DNA from: an uncultured Corynebacterium sp.
GTDB lineage: Bacteria > Actinomycetota > Actinomycetes > Mycobacteriales > Mycobacteriaceae
Reading direction: 5' to 3'
Length of the DNA stretch: 58,192 nucleotides
Assembly (NCBI RefSeq): GCF_947253065.1
Contig: NZ_CAMXWS010000010.1
Coordinates: forward strand, 1-58,192
Below the pieces are notes generated by a model. That model did no database searches. It saw only the letters and a list, made by a program, of their open reading frames with translations, and was not told the DNA's origin. Every line of letters starts with the position of its first letter. Within the stretch, counting starts at the first letter, position 1. The position numbers were made by a program, and so were the translations under genes. Below, one piece after another: positions 33,948-41,563 of the stretch.

Positions 33948-34630
33948 AAAAATTCACATCCGCTCTTCTCACAGTCGCTTTTGCAATAACTCTGGGTCAG
34001 CCAAATGCCGGTGCGCAGGAAGCTTCGAACGTACCAGTAGATGAAGAGTGTAAGGCTCACGCGGTGGCGGAACAGCCAGATCAAAAAGTGGGGCGTGATG
34101 CCACAGGTGCGGAAAAAGAGTTTCTCGAGGATGGTCTCGTGAACGGAAAGATTCCGCACGTTGCTCCGGTGGAAGACATAGATCTTGGCCAGGCTGTGGC
34201 GGTGGAAGGCGATACCGAGACTGTGTACAGGCTCCCGCTCGCTGGCGAGTTCGAAGACACGAATTACATCTTGGTACGAACGTCAAATGACGACATCGAT
34301 AGTGTGGCCGAGACTCAGATTACGAAGAGTGGAGAGAATGATGCGCGACTTCAAATCTGGATCGATGGAAAGCCCGAGTTCGATGATGTAGTACGAGAAT
34401 CCGATGCGGCATACCAGACACGCAGTGTTGGTGATGCTTGGAGCGCATTCAATAGCTGCTTGAGTAACGCTGGGGTTCCGTGGGCAGTCGTCACTGGGCT
34501 CTCGTTGGCTTGCGGTTTTCTGGGAACCTTTACGGCAGGTGTCGGCGCTCCAGCTTGTTTGATAGCTGCTGCCGGAGGATACGCAGCAACAGTCAGTTTC
34601 TGCTACGGCAGAGCACTCAAAGCATTGTGA
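33944..34630 (+). CDS. Secreted protein with Cys-containing Gly/Ala-rich C-terminal domain
   Basis: A 228-residue protein with a signal peptide (MKKFTSALLTVAFAITLGQP, cut near AGA-Q). The middle is acidic and hydrophilic. The last 70 residues change character: hydrophobic, Gly/Ala-rich, with four cysteines in NSCLSN, SLACGF, APACLI and SFCYGR. This layout, a secreted pro-region followed by a compact Cys/Gly/Ala-rich domain, recalls bacteriocin-type precursors such as halocin C8-like proteins, but I cannot confirm homology. The ATG overlaps the stop of the small membrane protein gene. A terminator follows, making a two-gene unit beside the transposase remnant. Confidence 0.7.
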   Translation: MKKFTSALLTVAFAITLGQPNAGAQEASNVPVDEECKAHAVAEQPDQKVGRDATGAEKEFLEDGLVNGKIPHVAPVEDIDLGQAVAVEGDTETVYRLPLAGEFEDTNYILVRTSNDDIDSVAETQITKSGENDARLQIWIDGKPEFDDVVRESDAAYQTRSVGDAWSAFNSCLSNAGVPWAVVTGLSLACGFLGTFTAGVGAPACLIAAAGGYAATVSFCYGRALKAL

Positions 34631-34652
34631 CAGTTTGAAAATGATCTAACAT

Positions 34653-34683
34653 CGGCACCCGGACATCAGGTGCCGGTGTTTAT
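34653..34683 (+). terminator. Terminator after the secreted Cys/Gly-rich protein gene
   Basis: CGGCACC (34653-34659) pairs with GGTGCCG (34669-34675) across a nine-base loop, followed by GTGTTTAT. The U-tract is short, so efficiency is uncertain. It closes the two-gene unit. The 176 bases from here to the VWA gene hold only short imperfect hairpins. Confidence 0.6.
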
Positions 34684-34859
34684 ACGTGTTCTCGCTTACT
34701 AAGGAATCCTTAGTAGATATTTTCCCAAATATTTGTATAAGAGACCCAGTTCGCACGGAAGAAGGCTTCCGTAATCGACTTTTATTATGCCGACCATTCT
34801 GGAGAGTCCTAAGGCACTCCACTTCAAGGTAATTTTCATATTCTATGGAGTGAATTCTT

Positions 34860-36443
34860 ATGAACGCACACAAACGAGTGAGCCTGCAGTGGGTGCTCCT
34901 CACGCTGTTCACGGCCCTCACACTGATCGCTGGTTCCTTGGTGGCGGCACCGCAGGCATCTGCCGCGCCAGTGGAAGCTGGCAGCGAGATCGGTAAGAAC
35001 CCGCCCCTGCCGGAGAAATGCGGTGGCCTGAGCATGGCTCTGGTCTTCGACGTGTCCGGCTCGATCAAGGACGAAGGCCTCGCCCAGTCCAAGGAGGCTG
35101 GCAAGGCTGTTGTTGAAGCGCTTGAGGATACGCGGACTGATATCGGTATCTACAGCTTCGCGTCGACTGCGCCGGCAAAGGGGCTGACCAACCTGGATAA
35201 GACCCCGTCTTCCAAGCAGCAAAAGCTCAAGGATCACATTGATACCCTCGCGATCCCTGAGACCAGCAGGGGCACCAACTGGGAGAAAGGCCTGGGACAG
35301 GTCAAGGGGCAGGACTACTCCGTCGTGTACCTGATTACGGATGGCGAGCCGAATAATCATGGCGCTGCTAAGGGCGGAAAGAAGGAAAGCGTCCAAGCAG
35401 CGGTGAAGGCCGCTAATGAGCTCAAGGCAGAAGGCACTCGTGTTGTTCCGCTGGCTGTCGGAAAGGCAGTAAAACCAGGCACCGATGCATCCACCTACCT
35501 TAAATACATCTCCGGTCCGAATGACGCGGTCGCTGTGACCGAGTACACCGAGCTGTCCAATAGGCTGGTCGACCAGGCCACCAAGGGCTGCCAGGGTGAG
35601 ATCCACATTGAGAAGAACTTCGTGGATAAGAAGGGCAACCCGGTTGAGCCGACGGAACCGACCACGAAGGACGGTTGGAAATTCTCCATCGAGAACCCGG
35701 TCTCGAATGACCCGAAGAAGACCATCGCGGCATTCGACGAGGAGTTCATCACTGATAAGGATGGCAAGGTCACGCTGCGTTACCGCACGTCCCGTCCGGG
35801 CACTGAGGGCACGGTCACCGTCGCTGAGGAAAACGGTCAGCTGAAGGGCGTGACCTGTACCGACGCCGAGGGTGCTGAGGTCGAGGTGAGCCCGGAGGAG
35901 AACAAGTTCACCGTTCCGGCGAAGACTGGTGCGGAACTGTCCTGCCAAGTCTCCAACCTGGATGAGAACATCCCGGGCCCGCTGGACAAGGCATCGAGCG
36001 CCCCGATTTCAGAGCGTTGCCTCCCGGCTGTCGGCGGTCTGCTTGGTGTGCTGCTTCTGGCTCTCCCGCTGATGGCTTTGAAGAATGCCAAGATTCCGGG
36101 CCTGGAAGGTCTGCAGGGCAATCTCGGCCAGCAGATCCAGCAAGCGAATAACCAGCTGCAGCGCAACCTGGGTATTTACAACGAGCAGGCAGTTCAGTTC
36201 ACTGCACAGCTGAACAACCAGTTGAAGGCCTTCGGCACTAATTCGCAGGATGTGCTCGCTGTCCTGGGTGGTCTGGCAGCACTCGCCGGCCTCGGTGGTT
36301 ACCTGGCCGCATTCTGCGCACCGGGCACCGGTAGCTCTGGTGAGCAGACCACCATTGGTGAAGTCTTCGCTGGTTCTTCGAAGGCATCTGAGGAGCAGGG
36401 CAGCGAAGAAGAGCAGCCGGGAGGCTCTTCCGAAGAGGAATAA
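34860..36443 (+). CDS. Secreted, membrane-anchored VWA-domain protein
   Basis: A 527-residue exported protein. The signal peptide spans about residues 1-36 (LLTLFTALTLIAGSLVAAPQ, cut near ASA-A). A von Willebrand A domain follows with an intact MIDAS (VFDVSGSIKDEG and YLITDGEPNNHG) at about residues 60-235. A beta-rich region with two cysteines is at about 240-370. A hydrophobic segment (LPAVGGLLGVLLLALPLMAL) precedes a Gln/Asn-rich helix and a second hydrophobic stretch, ending in a Ser/Glu-rich tail. There is no LPXTG signal. Metal-ion-dependent adhesion is the general role of such domains; the ligand is unknown. Confidence 0.82.
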   Translation: MNAHKRVSLQWVLLTLFTALTLIAGSLVAAPQASAAPVEAGSEIGKNPPLPEKCGGLSMALVFDVSGSIKDEGLAQSKEAGKAVVEALEDTRTDIGIYSFASTAPAKGLTNLDKTPSSKQQKLKDHIDTLAIPETSRGTNWEKGLGQVKGQDYSVVYLITDGEPNNHGAAKGGKKESVQAAVKAANELKAEGTRVVPLAVGKAVKPGTDASTYLKYISGPNDAVAVTEYTELSNRLVDQATKGCQGEIHIEKNFVDKKGNPVEPTEPTTKDGWKFSIENPVSNDPKKTIAAFDEEFITDKDGKVTLRYRTSRPGTEGTVTVAEENGQLKGVTCTDAEGAEVEVSPEENKFTVPAKTGAELSCQVSNLDENIPGPLDKASSAPISERCLPAVGGLLGVLLLALPLMALKNAKIPGLEGLQGNLGQQIQQANNQLQRNLGIYNEQAVQFTAQLNNQLKAFGTNSQDVLAVLGGLAALAGLGGYLAAFCAPGTGSSGEQTTIGEVFAGSSKASEEQGSEEEQPGGSSEEE

Positions 36444-36477
36444 ACTCCCCCTCGCTGTTGGCGAGAATTAACTGATC

Positions 36478-36515
36478 ATGCTCGGTGGGCTGGTTTAATC
36501 CGGCTTACCGAGCAT
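36478..36515. terminator. Inverted repeat between convergent VWA and flippase-like genes
   Basis: ATGCTCGGT (36478-36486) and ACCGAGCAT (36507-36515) form a 9-base-pair stem. A smaller hairpin, CTCGC/GCGAG (36451-36465), precedes it. The location between two convergent genes suggests a terminator, though no long T-run is present and one arm lies in the end of the leftward gene. Confidence 0.45.
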
Positions 36516-37496
36516 GAAGCCTTTTCCGGCATATGCCACAAGGTAAATCACCCAGCCGATGGCGGTGATCAGGGCGAAGGACACGATGCGGTAGATGAGG
36601 GTGGCGGCGGTGGCGTCGATAAGCGTCAAGCCCGAAGCGACCAATGAAGCAGTAGCGACGGGCTCGACGGTGCCGATGCCGCCCGGCGTCACCTGGGCGG
36701 CGCCGGCGAGCTTGGTCATGATGAATGCCAAGGTCACGCCCTGAATCGTCGTCTCGTTCAGCCCGGCTGAAAAACCGGGGAGTACGCCGGTGACGGCGGA
36801 GACGGAGAAGTAGAGGGTGGCTACGTCGATCAACTGATTGAGCAGTGAGAAGACTGCCGCGGCCAGAAAAGCACCAGGTGACATGCGGATTGAGGCGAGC
36901 TGATCGACGACATCGGCAACCTTGCCCCGGACTTTCTCCGGCAGGAAGCGCACCCAGCGGCGGAGAACCTCGGGGTGATAGACCGCCCAGAACAGCGCGA
37001 TGATCGCAGCCAGTGCGAAGGCGAGTGAACCGACCAGCGCCCAGACGGACAGGCGAGCGCCGAGGAAAATCACTGCGGCGATGCCGATGACCACCATCCA
37101 CACCGTCGACAATGCACCGGAAATAACGAAGAACCAGCCGCACAGCCCCACCGATGCACCCCAGGAGCGGTGGACGTTGAATGTCAGCCACGCCGACAGG
37201 GCCGGGCCGCCCGGAATGGTCGTGGACCAAGCATTACTTGCCAAAGTGATGGCGGTGGCATTACCCAGATTCACGCGCACGCCCTCTTTGGTGAGGAGGA
37301 TGCGCATGACCACTGCCATCGACACGATCGCTAGGACAGAGCACACAACGGCCGCTGCGACCGAAGTGGGGGAGGCGTGGTTCAGTGCCGCAAAAGCCTG
37401 ACCCAGAAATGGCAATTGGTCGCGGAAGACCACACCAATGATGGCCAGCACCGCCACGGGTGCCAGCCAACGAATCCACGCCTGGGCATTCGACAT
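36495..37496 (-). CDS. Flippase-like integral membrane protein (UPF0104/LPG synthase TM family)
   Basis: A 333-residue protein with about eight transmembrane segments, matching the lysylphosphatidylglycerol-synthase-like TM (UPF0104, AglD-type) family. Typical pieces are NAWSTTIPGGPALSAWLTF and the conserved C-terminal AGAAQVTPGGIGTVEPVATA. Members move or process lipid-linked substrates across the membrane; the exact substrate is not known. Its start lies six bases downstream of the MmpL exporter stop on the same strand, so a shared transcript and an envelope-lipid role are likely. Confidence 0.82.
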   Translation of the reverse strand: MSNAQAWIRWLAPVAVLAIIGVVFRDQLPFLGQAFAALNHASPTSVAAAVVCSVLAIVSMAVVMRILLTKEGVRVNLGNATAITLASNAWSTTIPGGPALSAWLTFNVHRSWGASVGLCGWFFVISGALSTVWMVVIGIAAVIFLGARLSVWALVGSLAFALAAIIALFWAVYHPEVLRRWVRFLPEKVRGKVADVVDQLASIRMSPGAFLAAAVFSLLNQLIDVATLYFSVSAVTGVLPGFSAGLNETTIQGVTLAFIMTKLAGAAQVTPGGIGTVEPVATASLVASGLTLIDATAATLIYRIVSFALITAIGWVIYLVAYAGKGFMLGKPD

Positions 37497-37502
37497 TGGC
37501 GC

Positions 37503-39785
37503 CTACTGGTTCAGTCGGCGCATCAGTTCATCGAACGGGATCAGCTGTGTGTCCTCGTCCACGGAAACACCGGAACGGGCGTGCTGTTGTGCCGGAACGG
37601 TCTCCCCGATGGGGATTTCGCCGGTGCGGGGGTGGGTGGGGGCGTCGTCGATAAGCTTTGGCGTGTTGTTGTCGCCACCTTCCCCGAAAGATTCCGCGGC
37701 GCGTTTGATCCAGCGGGGTGCCCACCAGTTGTCCTCACGCAGCTCGTGCATGACGGCGGGAACGAGGAGGAGGCGGATGAGCGTCGCGTCGAGCGCCAGC
37801 GAAATGATGAGACCGTAGGAGATGTACTTCATCATCACGATCTCACTCAGCGCGAAGGCTGCCGCGACGACGATCATGATCAGTGCGGCCGCGGTAATGA
37901 TCGAGCCCGTGTGCGCAGTGCCGTACTTGATCGCCTGGTCCGTGGTCGCACCTTTATTGCGTGCCTCCACCATGCGGGAGACAAGGAAGACCTCGTAGTC
38001 GGTGGACAGGCCGTACAAAATGGCGATGATCAGCACCAACACCGGACTCATCAGTGGGCCAGGCGTGAAGCCGAGCACGCCCGCGCCGAGCCCGTCAACG
38101 AAGACGAGGGTGAGGAAACCGAGGGTGGCGCCGATGCCGAGGATGTTCATGATCACGGCCTTCACCGGCAGAATCATTGAGCCAAACAGCACCGCCATCA
38201 GCAGGAACGTAGCCACCACCATGTACACAGCCATCCACGGCAGGCGGTCCAGGAGCGCTTCAATCGACTCGACCTCCATCGCCGGGGTGCCGCCGACATG
38301 TAGCTTCACGCCTTCGGGGGCCTCAATCGCGCGCAATTGCTTGACTACGTCCTCGCCACCGTTCCGGTCCGCCAATGTCCCCGACAGGACAAAAGTGCCG
38401 TCCGGAGTGGACTTGGTCTTCTCCATCGGGGAAGCAAGACCGGTGATGCTGCGGGTCTGCCAGACGATGTCGACGAGCTCCTGGTTAGAGGCATCCTCGA
38501 CAACCAGCTTCACCGGGTCGGTGCGGAAGGCCGGGAAGGTCTCGTTGAACTCATCCTGGGCCTGACGGACCTGGTTGGACGGCGGGAGGTAGGACTCGTT
38601 GATGCCGCCGAAGGTGATGCCCACGATCGGCAAGGTGAGCAGCATCAAAGCGCCAGCAACACCAACGATGACCGGCTTGGAGTGGCGCATCGCCCAATTA
38701 GGGATCTTGTACCAGATCGTGTCCTCGATCCGGCGGGCCCTCCTGCTGGTGCGGCGCACCGAGAATTTATCGATATTGTGGCCCAGCATGCCGAACAGCG
38801 CCGGCAGCACAGCCACCGAAATGATCGCGGCGAGCACCACAGCACTGATCGCACCGTATGCCACGGATTTGAGGAAGGCCTGCGGGAACATCAACAGACC
38901 GGATAGTGCCACACCGATCATCAACGCGGAGAAGAACACAGTCTTGCCCGCAGTTGTGGTCGTTTCCGCCACCGCATCTTCGATGCTCTTGCCTTGGTCA
39001 AGCTCCTCGCGGAAGCGGGAGACCATGAACAAGCCATAGTCGATGGCCAGGCCCAGCCCCAGCAGCGTGATCACTGACTGGGAGAAGACATTGACCTGCT
39101 GCACCTGCGCCAGCAGGGAGAGCACCGACAGTGAGCCCAGAATGGACAAAATGCCCACCACCAGTGGCATTGCTGCGGCGACCACACCGCCGAAGACGAA
39201 GAGCAAAATGATCGCCACGAAAATCAGGCCGATTTTCTCCGCCCGGGCAATATCATCAGCCATTCCCTGGTCCAGCGCGTCAGCGATCGCCGTCGCACCA
39301 GCCACCTGCACTTTCGCGCCTTCCGGCAACTGAATGTCGTAGAGGGAATCTTCAATCGTGCGGAAGTCCTTCAGCGTCTGCTCACCATCGCCTTTCAGCC
39401 CAATGGCAGCAAAAGCAGTTTTGCCATCCTCGGAGAGCAACTGCTGGTTCGGCCGATCGAAATAGCTGGTGATGCTATCGATCTGCTCCGGGTACTGCTG
39501 CTTGAGCGCGCTGATCTGGCGGTTCGCCTCAGCCACGACCTGTTTGTCATTGATATTGCCGCTGACCACCAGGATCACGTCGCCGGCATTATCGCGGCCG
39601 AAGACCTCTTCTTCGACCATCGCGGCAGTAGTCGAGTCCGCGCCCGGGTCTTCCCAGCCCTCCTGCGAGAGCCGGTCGCCCAGCTTGGAGCCCCATAGCA
39701 CCTGCATGAGCAGAATGATCGCGATCACCACCACCGGAATGATTCGGCGGTGGCGGTAGGCGATCTGGCCCCATTTGTAGAACAC
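37503..39785 (-). CDS. cmpL1: MmpL3/CmpL1-type trehalose monomycolate exporter
   Basis: A 760-residue RND-family transporter with two repeats of one helix, a periplasmic domain and five helices. The proton-relay pairs known from MmpL3 are present: LAIDYGLFMVSRF (D249, Y250) and LSTDYEVFLVSRM (D596, Y597). The protein lacks the long cytoplasmic tail of mycobacterial MmpL3, as corynebacterial forms do. It should export trehalose monocorynomycolate to the periplasm for the mycolyltransferases. The symbol rests on domain features and on the same neighbourhood (pck, trmB, NYN gene) as in C. glutamicum. The C-terminal tail (DDAPTHPRTGEIPIGETVP) is hydrophilic. Confidence 0.88.
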   Translation of the reverse strand: MFYKWGQIAYRHRRIIPVVVIAIILLMQVLWGSKLGDRLSQEGWEDPGADSTTAAMVEEEVFGRDNAGDVILVVSGNINDKQVVAEANRQISALKQQYPEQIDSITSYFDRPNQQLLSEDGKTAFAAIGLKGDGEQTLKDFRTIEDSLYDIQLPEGAKVQVAGATAIADALDQGMADDIARAEKIGLIFVAIILLFVFGGVVAAAMPLVVGILSILGSLSVLSLLAQVQQVNVFSQSVITLLGLGLAIDYGLFMVSRFREELDQGKSIEDAVAETTTTAGKTVFFSALMIGVALSGLLMFPQAFLKSVAYGAISAVVLAAIISVAVLPALFGMLGHNIDKFSVRRTSRRARRIEDTIWYKIPNWAMRHSKPVIVGVAGALMLLTLPIVGITFGGINESYLPPSNQVRQAQDEFNETFPAFRTDPVKLVVEDASNQELVDIVWQTRSITGLASPMEKTKSTPDGTFVLSGTLADRNGGEDVVKQLRAIEAPEGVKLHVGGTPAMEVESIEALLDRLPWMAVYMVVATFLLMAVLFGSMILPVKAVIMNILGIGATLGFLTLVFVDGLGAGVLGFTPGPLMSPVLVLIIAILYGLSTDYEVFLVSRMVEARNKGATTDQAIKYGTAHTGSIITAAALIMIVVAAAFALSEIVMMKYISYGLIISLALDATLIRLLLVPAVMHELREDNWWAPRWIKRAAESFGEGGDNNTPKLIDDAPTHPRTGEIPIGETVPAQQHARSGVSVDEDTQLIPFDELMRRLNQ

Positions 39786-39815
39786 GGGCTCTCCTATCTT
39801 TTGACCTTCGCGGCT

Positions 39816-40487
39816 TTAACCTTTGTTGAGCAGCACCGACAGCGGACGGAATGGCTGCAGCCAAGCGCCTTCCTCCGGCAGCTGGTCCAGGTTCACACGC
39901 GGCAATGGTTCGCGGAAGACCCCTGGAATGTCCTCTAAGTCTACGAATGAAATGGTTGGCGACGTCACTGCCCAGCTGGCGTGTTCGTGGAATCCGAGCA
40001 CGGTGACGGGCAAACCATCCGCCGCGAGTTCGTCTAACAGCTCGTGGAAATTCTGCCCATCAGCAGACGCGACAACGACACCACGCAAAACGCCTTCCGC
40101 TTGTCGACGTCGGATGTGCTCGACCATGTCTGCATCCACGTCCGAATCTTCATCGGCCTTTGGCTTAGCAAACACAGCGAAACCGACATTGCGCAATGCC
40201 TCAACCCATGGGCGCACCACATCGGCGCTGCCGGGGGAGACATTGGTGAAAACGGTGGCTTCCGGCTCGATGTCAGTGCCAGTTTCTTCGCCGAGTTCGA
40301 CGGCGCGCATGGCCAGCCAACGGCCGATTGCGTCGAAACGCGGGCGGTATGCGGCAGTTGGGCGTCCACCCAAGATCGCGCCGAGCCCCATGTCCAGGTT
40401 CGGTGCATCCCAGACCAGGAGCAGATTGTCCGGTCCCGCCTCCGCACCAGCGGTGTACGGGTGGGGCATATTGTGCAGGTCAGTCAT
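39816..40487 (-). CDS. NYN-domain protein coupled to trmB
   Basis: A 223-residue NYN domain protein of the actinobacterial Rv0207c-like type. The acidic motifs are LLLVWDAPNLDMGLGAILGG near residue 25, DVDADMVEHI near 115 and VVVASADGQNFHELLDEL near 135. The usual SGD motif is replaced by SADGQNF, which keeps the Asp. The start is the ATG that overlaps the trmB stop (ATGA); a GTG four codons earlier is unlikely. Co-translation with a tRNA methyltransferase suggests RNA metabolism. The mmpL gene follows 30 bases later. It shares the fold but little sequence with the NYN protein at 5 kb. Confidence 0.82.
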   Translation of the reverse strand: MTDLHNMPHPYTAGAEAGPDNLLLVWDAPNLDMGLGAILGGRPTAAYRPRFDAIGRWLAMRAVELGEETGTDIEPEATVFTNVSPGSADVVRPWVEALRNVGFAVFAKPKADEDSDVDADMVEHIRRRQAEGVLRGVVVASADGQNFHELLDELAADGLPVTVLGFHEHASWAVTSPTISFVDLEDIPGVFREPLPRVNLDQLPEEGAWLQPFRPLSVLLNKG

Positions 40488-41272
40488 TTCTTCACCCACA
40501 GGTATTCGCGGATCACGTGGTCTTTATCCAGGCCCTTGCCTTCGAACTTCGTGATCACTTGTCGGTCAGTCAGGATCGGTGCTTCGTCCCACGGCCAGCC
40601 CTTGTACTCCAGGGTCGGCTCCACTTCGACGAGCTCGTCGATCCATTCAGCGTAGTCAGCGTGGTCGGTGGCAACATGCAGTACACCGCCCTTTTTCAGG
40701 CGCGAGCTGATCAGGTTCAGTGTGCCCGACTGGACGATACGGCGCTTGTGGTGGCGTGCCTTCGGCCATGGGTCAGGGAAGAAGATGCGCACCGCGTCGA
40801 GCGATTCCGGCGCGATCATGCGGGCCAAGACTTCCACGCCATCGCCACGGATCATGCGCACATTCTCAATATCGCCGCGGACGACCGAGCCCAACAGTTT
40901 TGCCAGGCCCGGCTTGTACAGCTCCACTGCAATGACATTGGTATCGGCCTCCAGCGGCGCCATCGCAGCTGTCGACGTTCCCGTGCCCGAACCGATCTCC
41001 ACGATCGTCGGGTGCCCTTCGCGGCCGAACCATTCGTCGTAATCAATGGTCTGGTCCTCATCGGAATGGGTGAGGACGCGGCCGAGGCGGGGCCAGTGCT
41101 CGTCGAAAAGCGCCTGCTGATTGTCCGTCAGCGTGCCGCGACGAAACGTGACCGAGCCCAGGCGCGGGTAATCAAGGCCGGTGTCGAACTCGGTCTGCGG
41201 TGGCCGACCGGCAGGAAGCTCGCCGAGTTCGCTGGTGCGGGAGTCATTTTCGTTCACGCTGATATTCTCCAC
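40484..41272 (-). CDS. trmB: tRNA (guanine-N7-)-methyltransferase TrmB
   Basis: A 262-residue SAM-dependent enzyme that makes m7G46 in tRNA. The SAM-binding loop is VEIGSGTGTSTAAMAP. The family signature RIFFPDPWPKARHHKRRIVQ and the C-terminal TKFEGKGLDKDHVIREY are intact. The N-terminal 40 residues are variable; starts at VNENDSR or nearby are possible. The stop overlaps the NYN gene start. The divergent region to pck (41273-41563) contains an inverted repeat GTGAA/TTCAC (41451-41467) but no gene. Confidence 0.95.
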   Translation of the reverse strand: MENISVNENDSRTSELGELPAGRPPQTEFDTGLDYPRLGSVTFRRGTLTDNQQALFDEHWPRLGRVLTHSDEDQTIDYDEWFGREGHPTIVEIGSGTGTSTAAMAPLEADTNVIAVELYKPGLAKLLGSVVRGDIENVRMIRGDGVEVLARMIAPESLDAVRIFFPDPWPKARHHKRRIVQSGTLNLISSRLKKGGVLHVATDHADYAEWIDELVEVEPTLEYKGWPWDEAPILTDRQVITKFEGKGLDKDHVIREYLWVKK

Positions 41273-41563
41273 GAGCCTGCATTTTCATGCGCGATGCCCC
41301 CCGCATAGGGGAACCAAAAGGACTCTGGCTTCGTCGGGTAAGGGGTTGTTCACACAACCGCACTTCATGCCTGCTTCCCTGAGGTAAGAGCAGCATAACA
41401 AGTAGAACCGCGGGGAATAGTTGGGAATTACCCACACTCTTTTGGGGGTAGTGAATGTGTAGTTTCACGCTAATTAAATGGGCGGTTAAAGAGTTAGAAC
41501 CAGACATAGCGGAACTCCGATACGCTAAAAGTGAGGAACCGCCGACAATTAGAGGAGAAGCAA

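Noticed and set aside
34683..34859. Small gene or riboswitch before the VWA gene
   Set aside because: Only short imperfect hairpins are visible (for example CGGAAG/CTTCCG), without a known aptamer pattern or a ribosome-site-supported frame.
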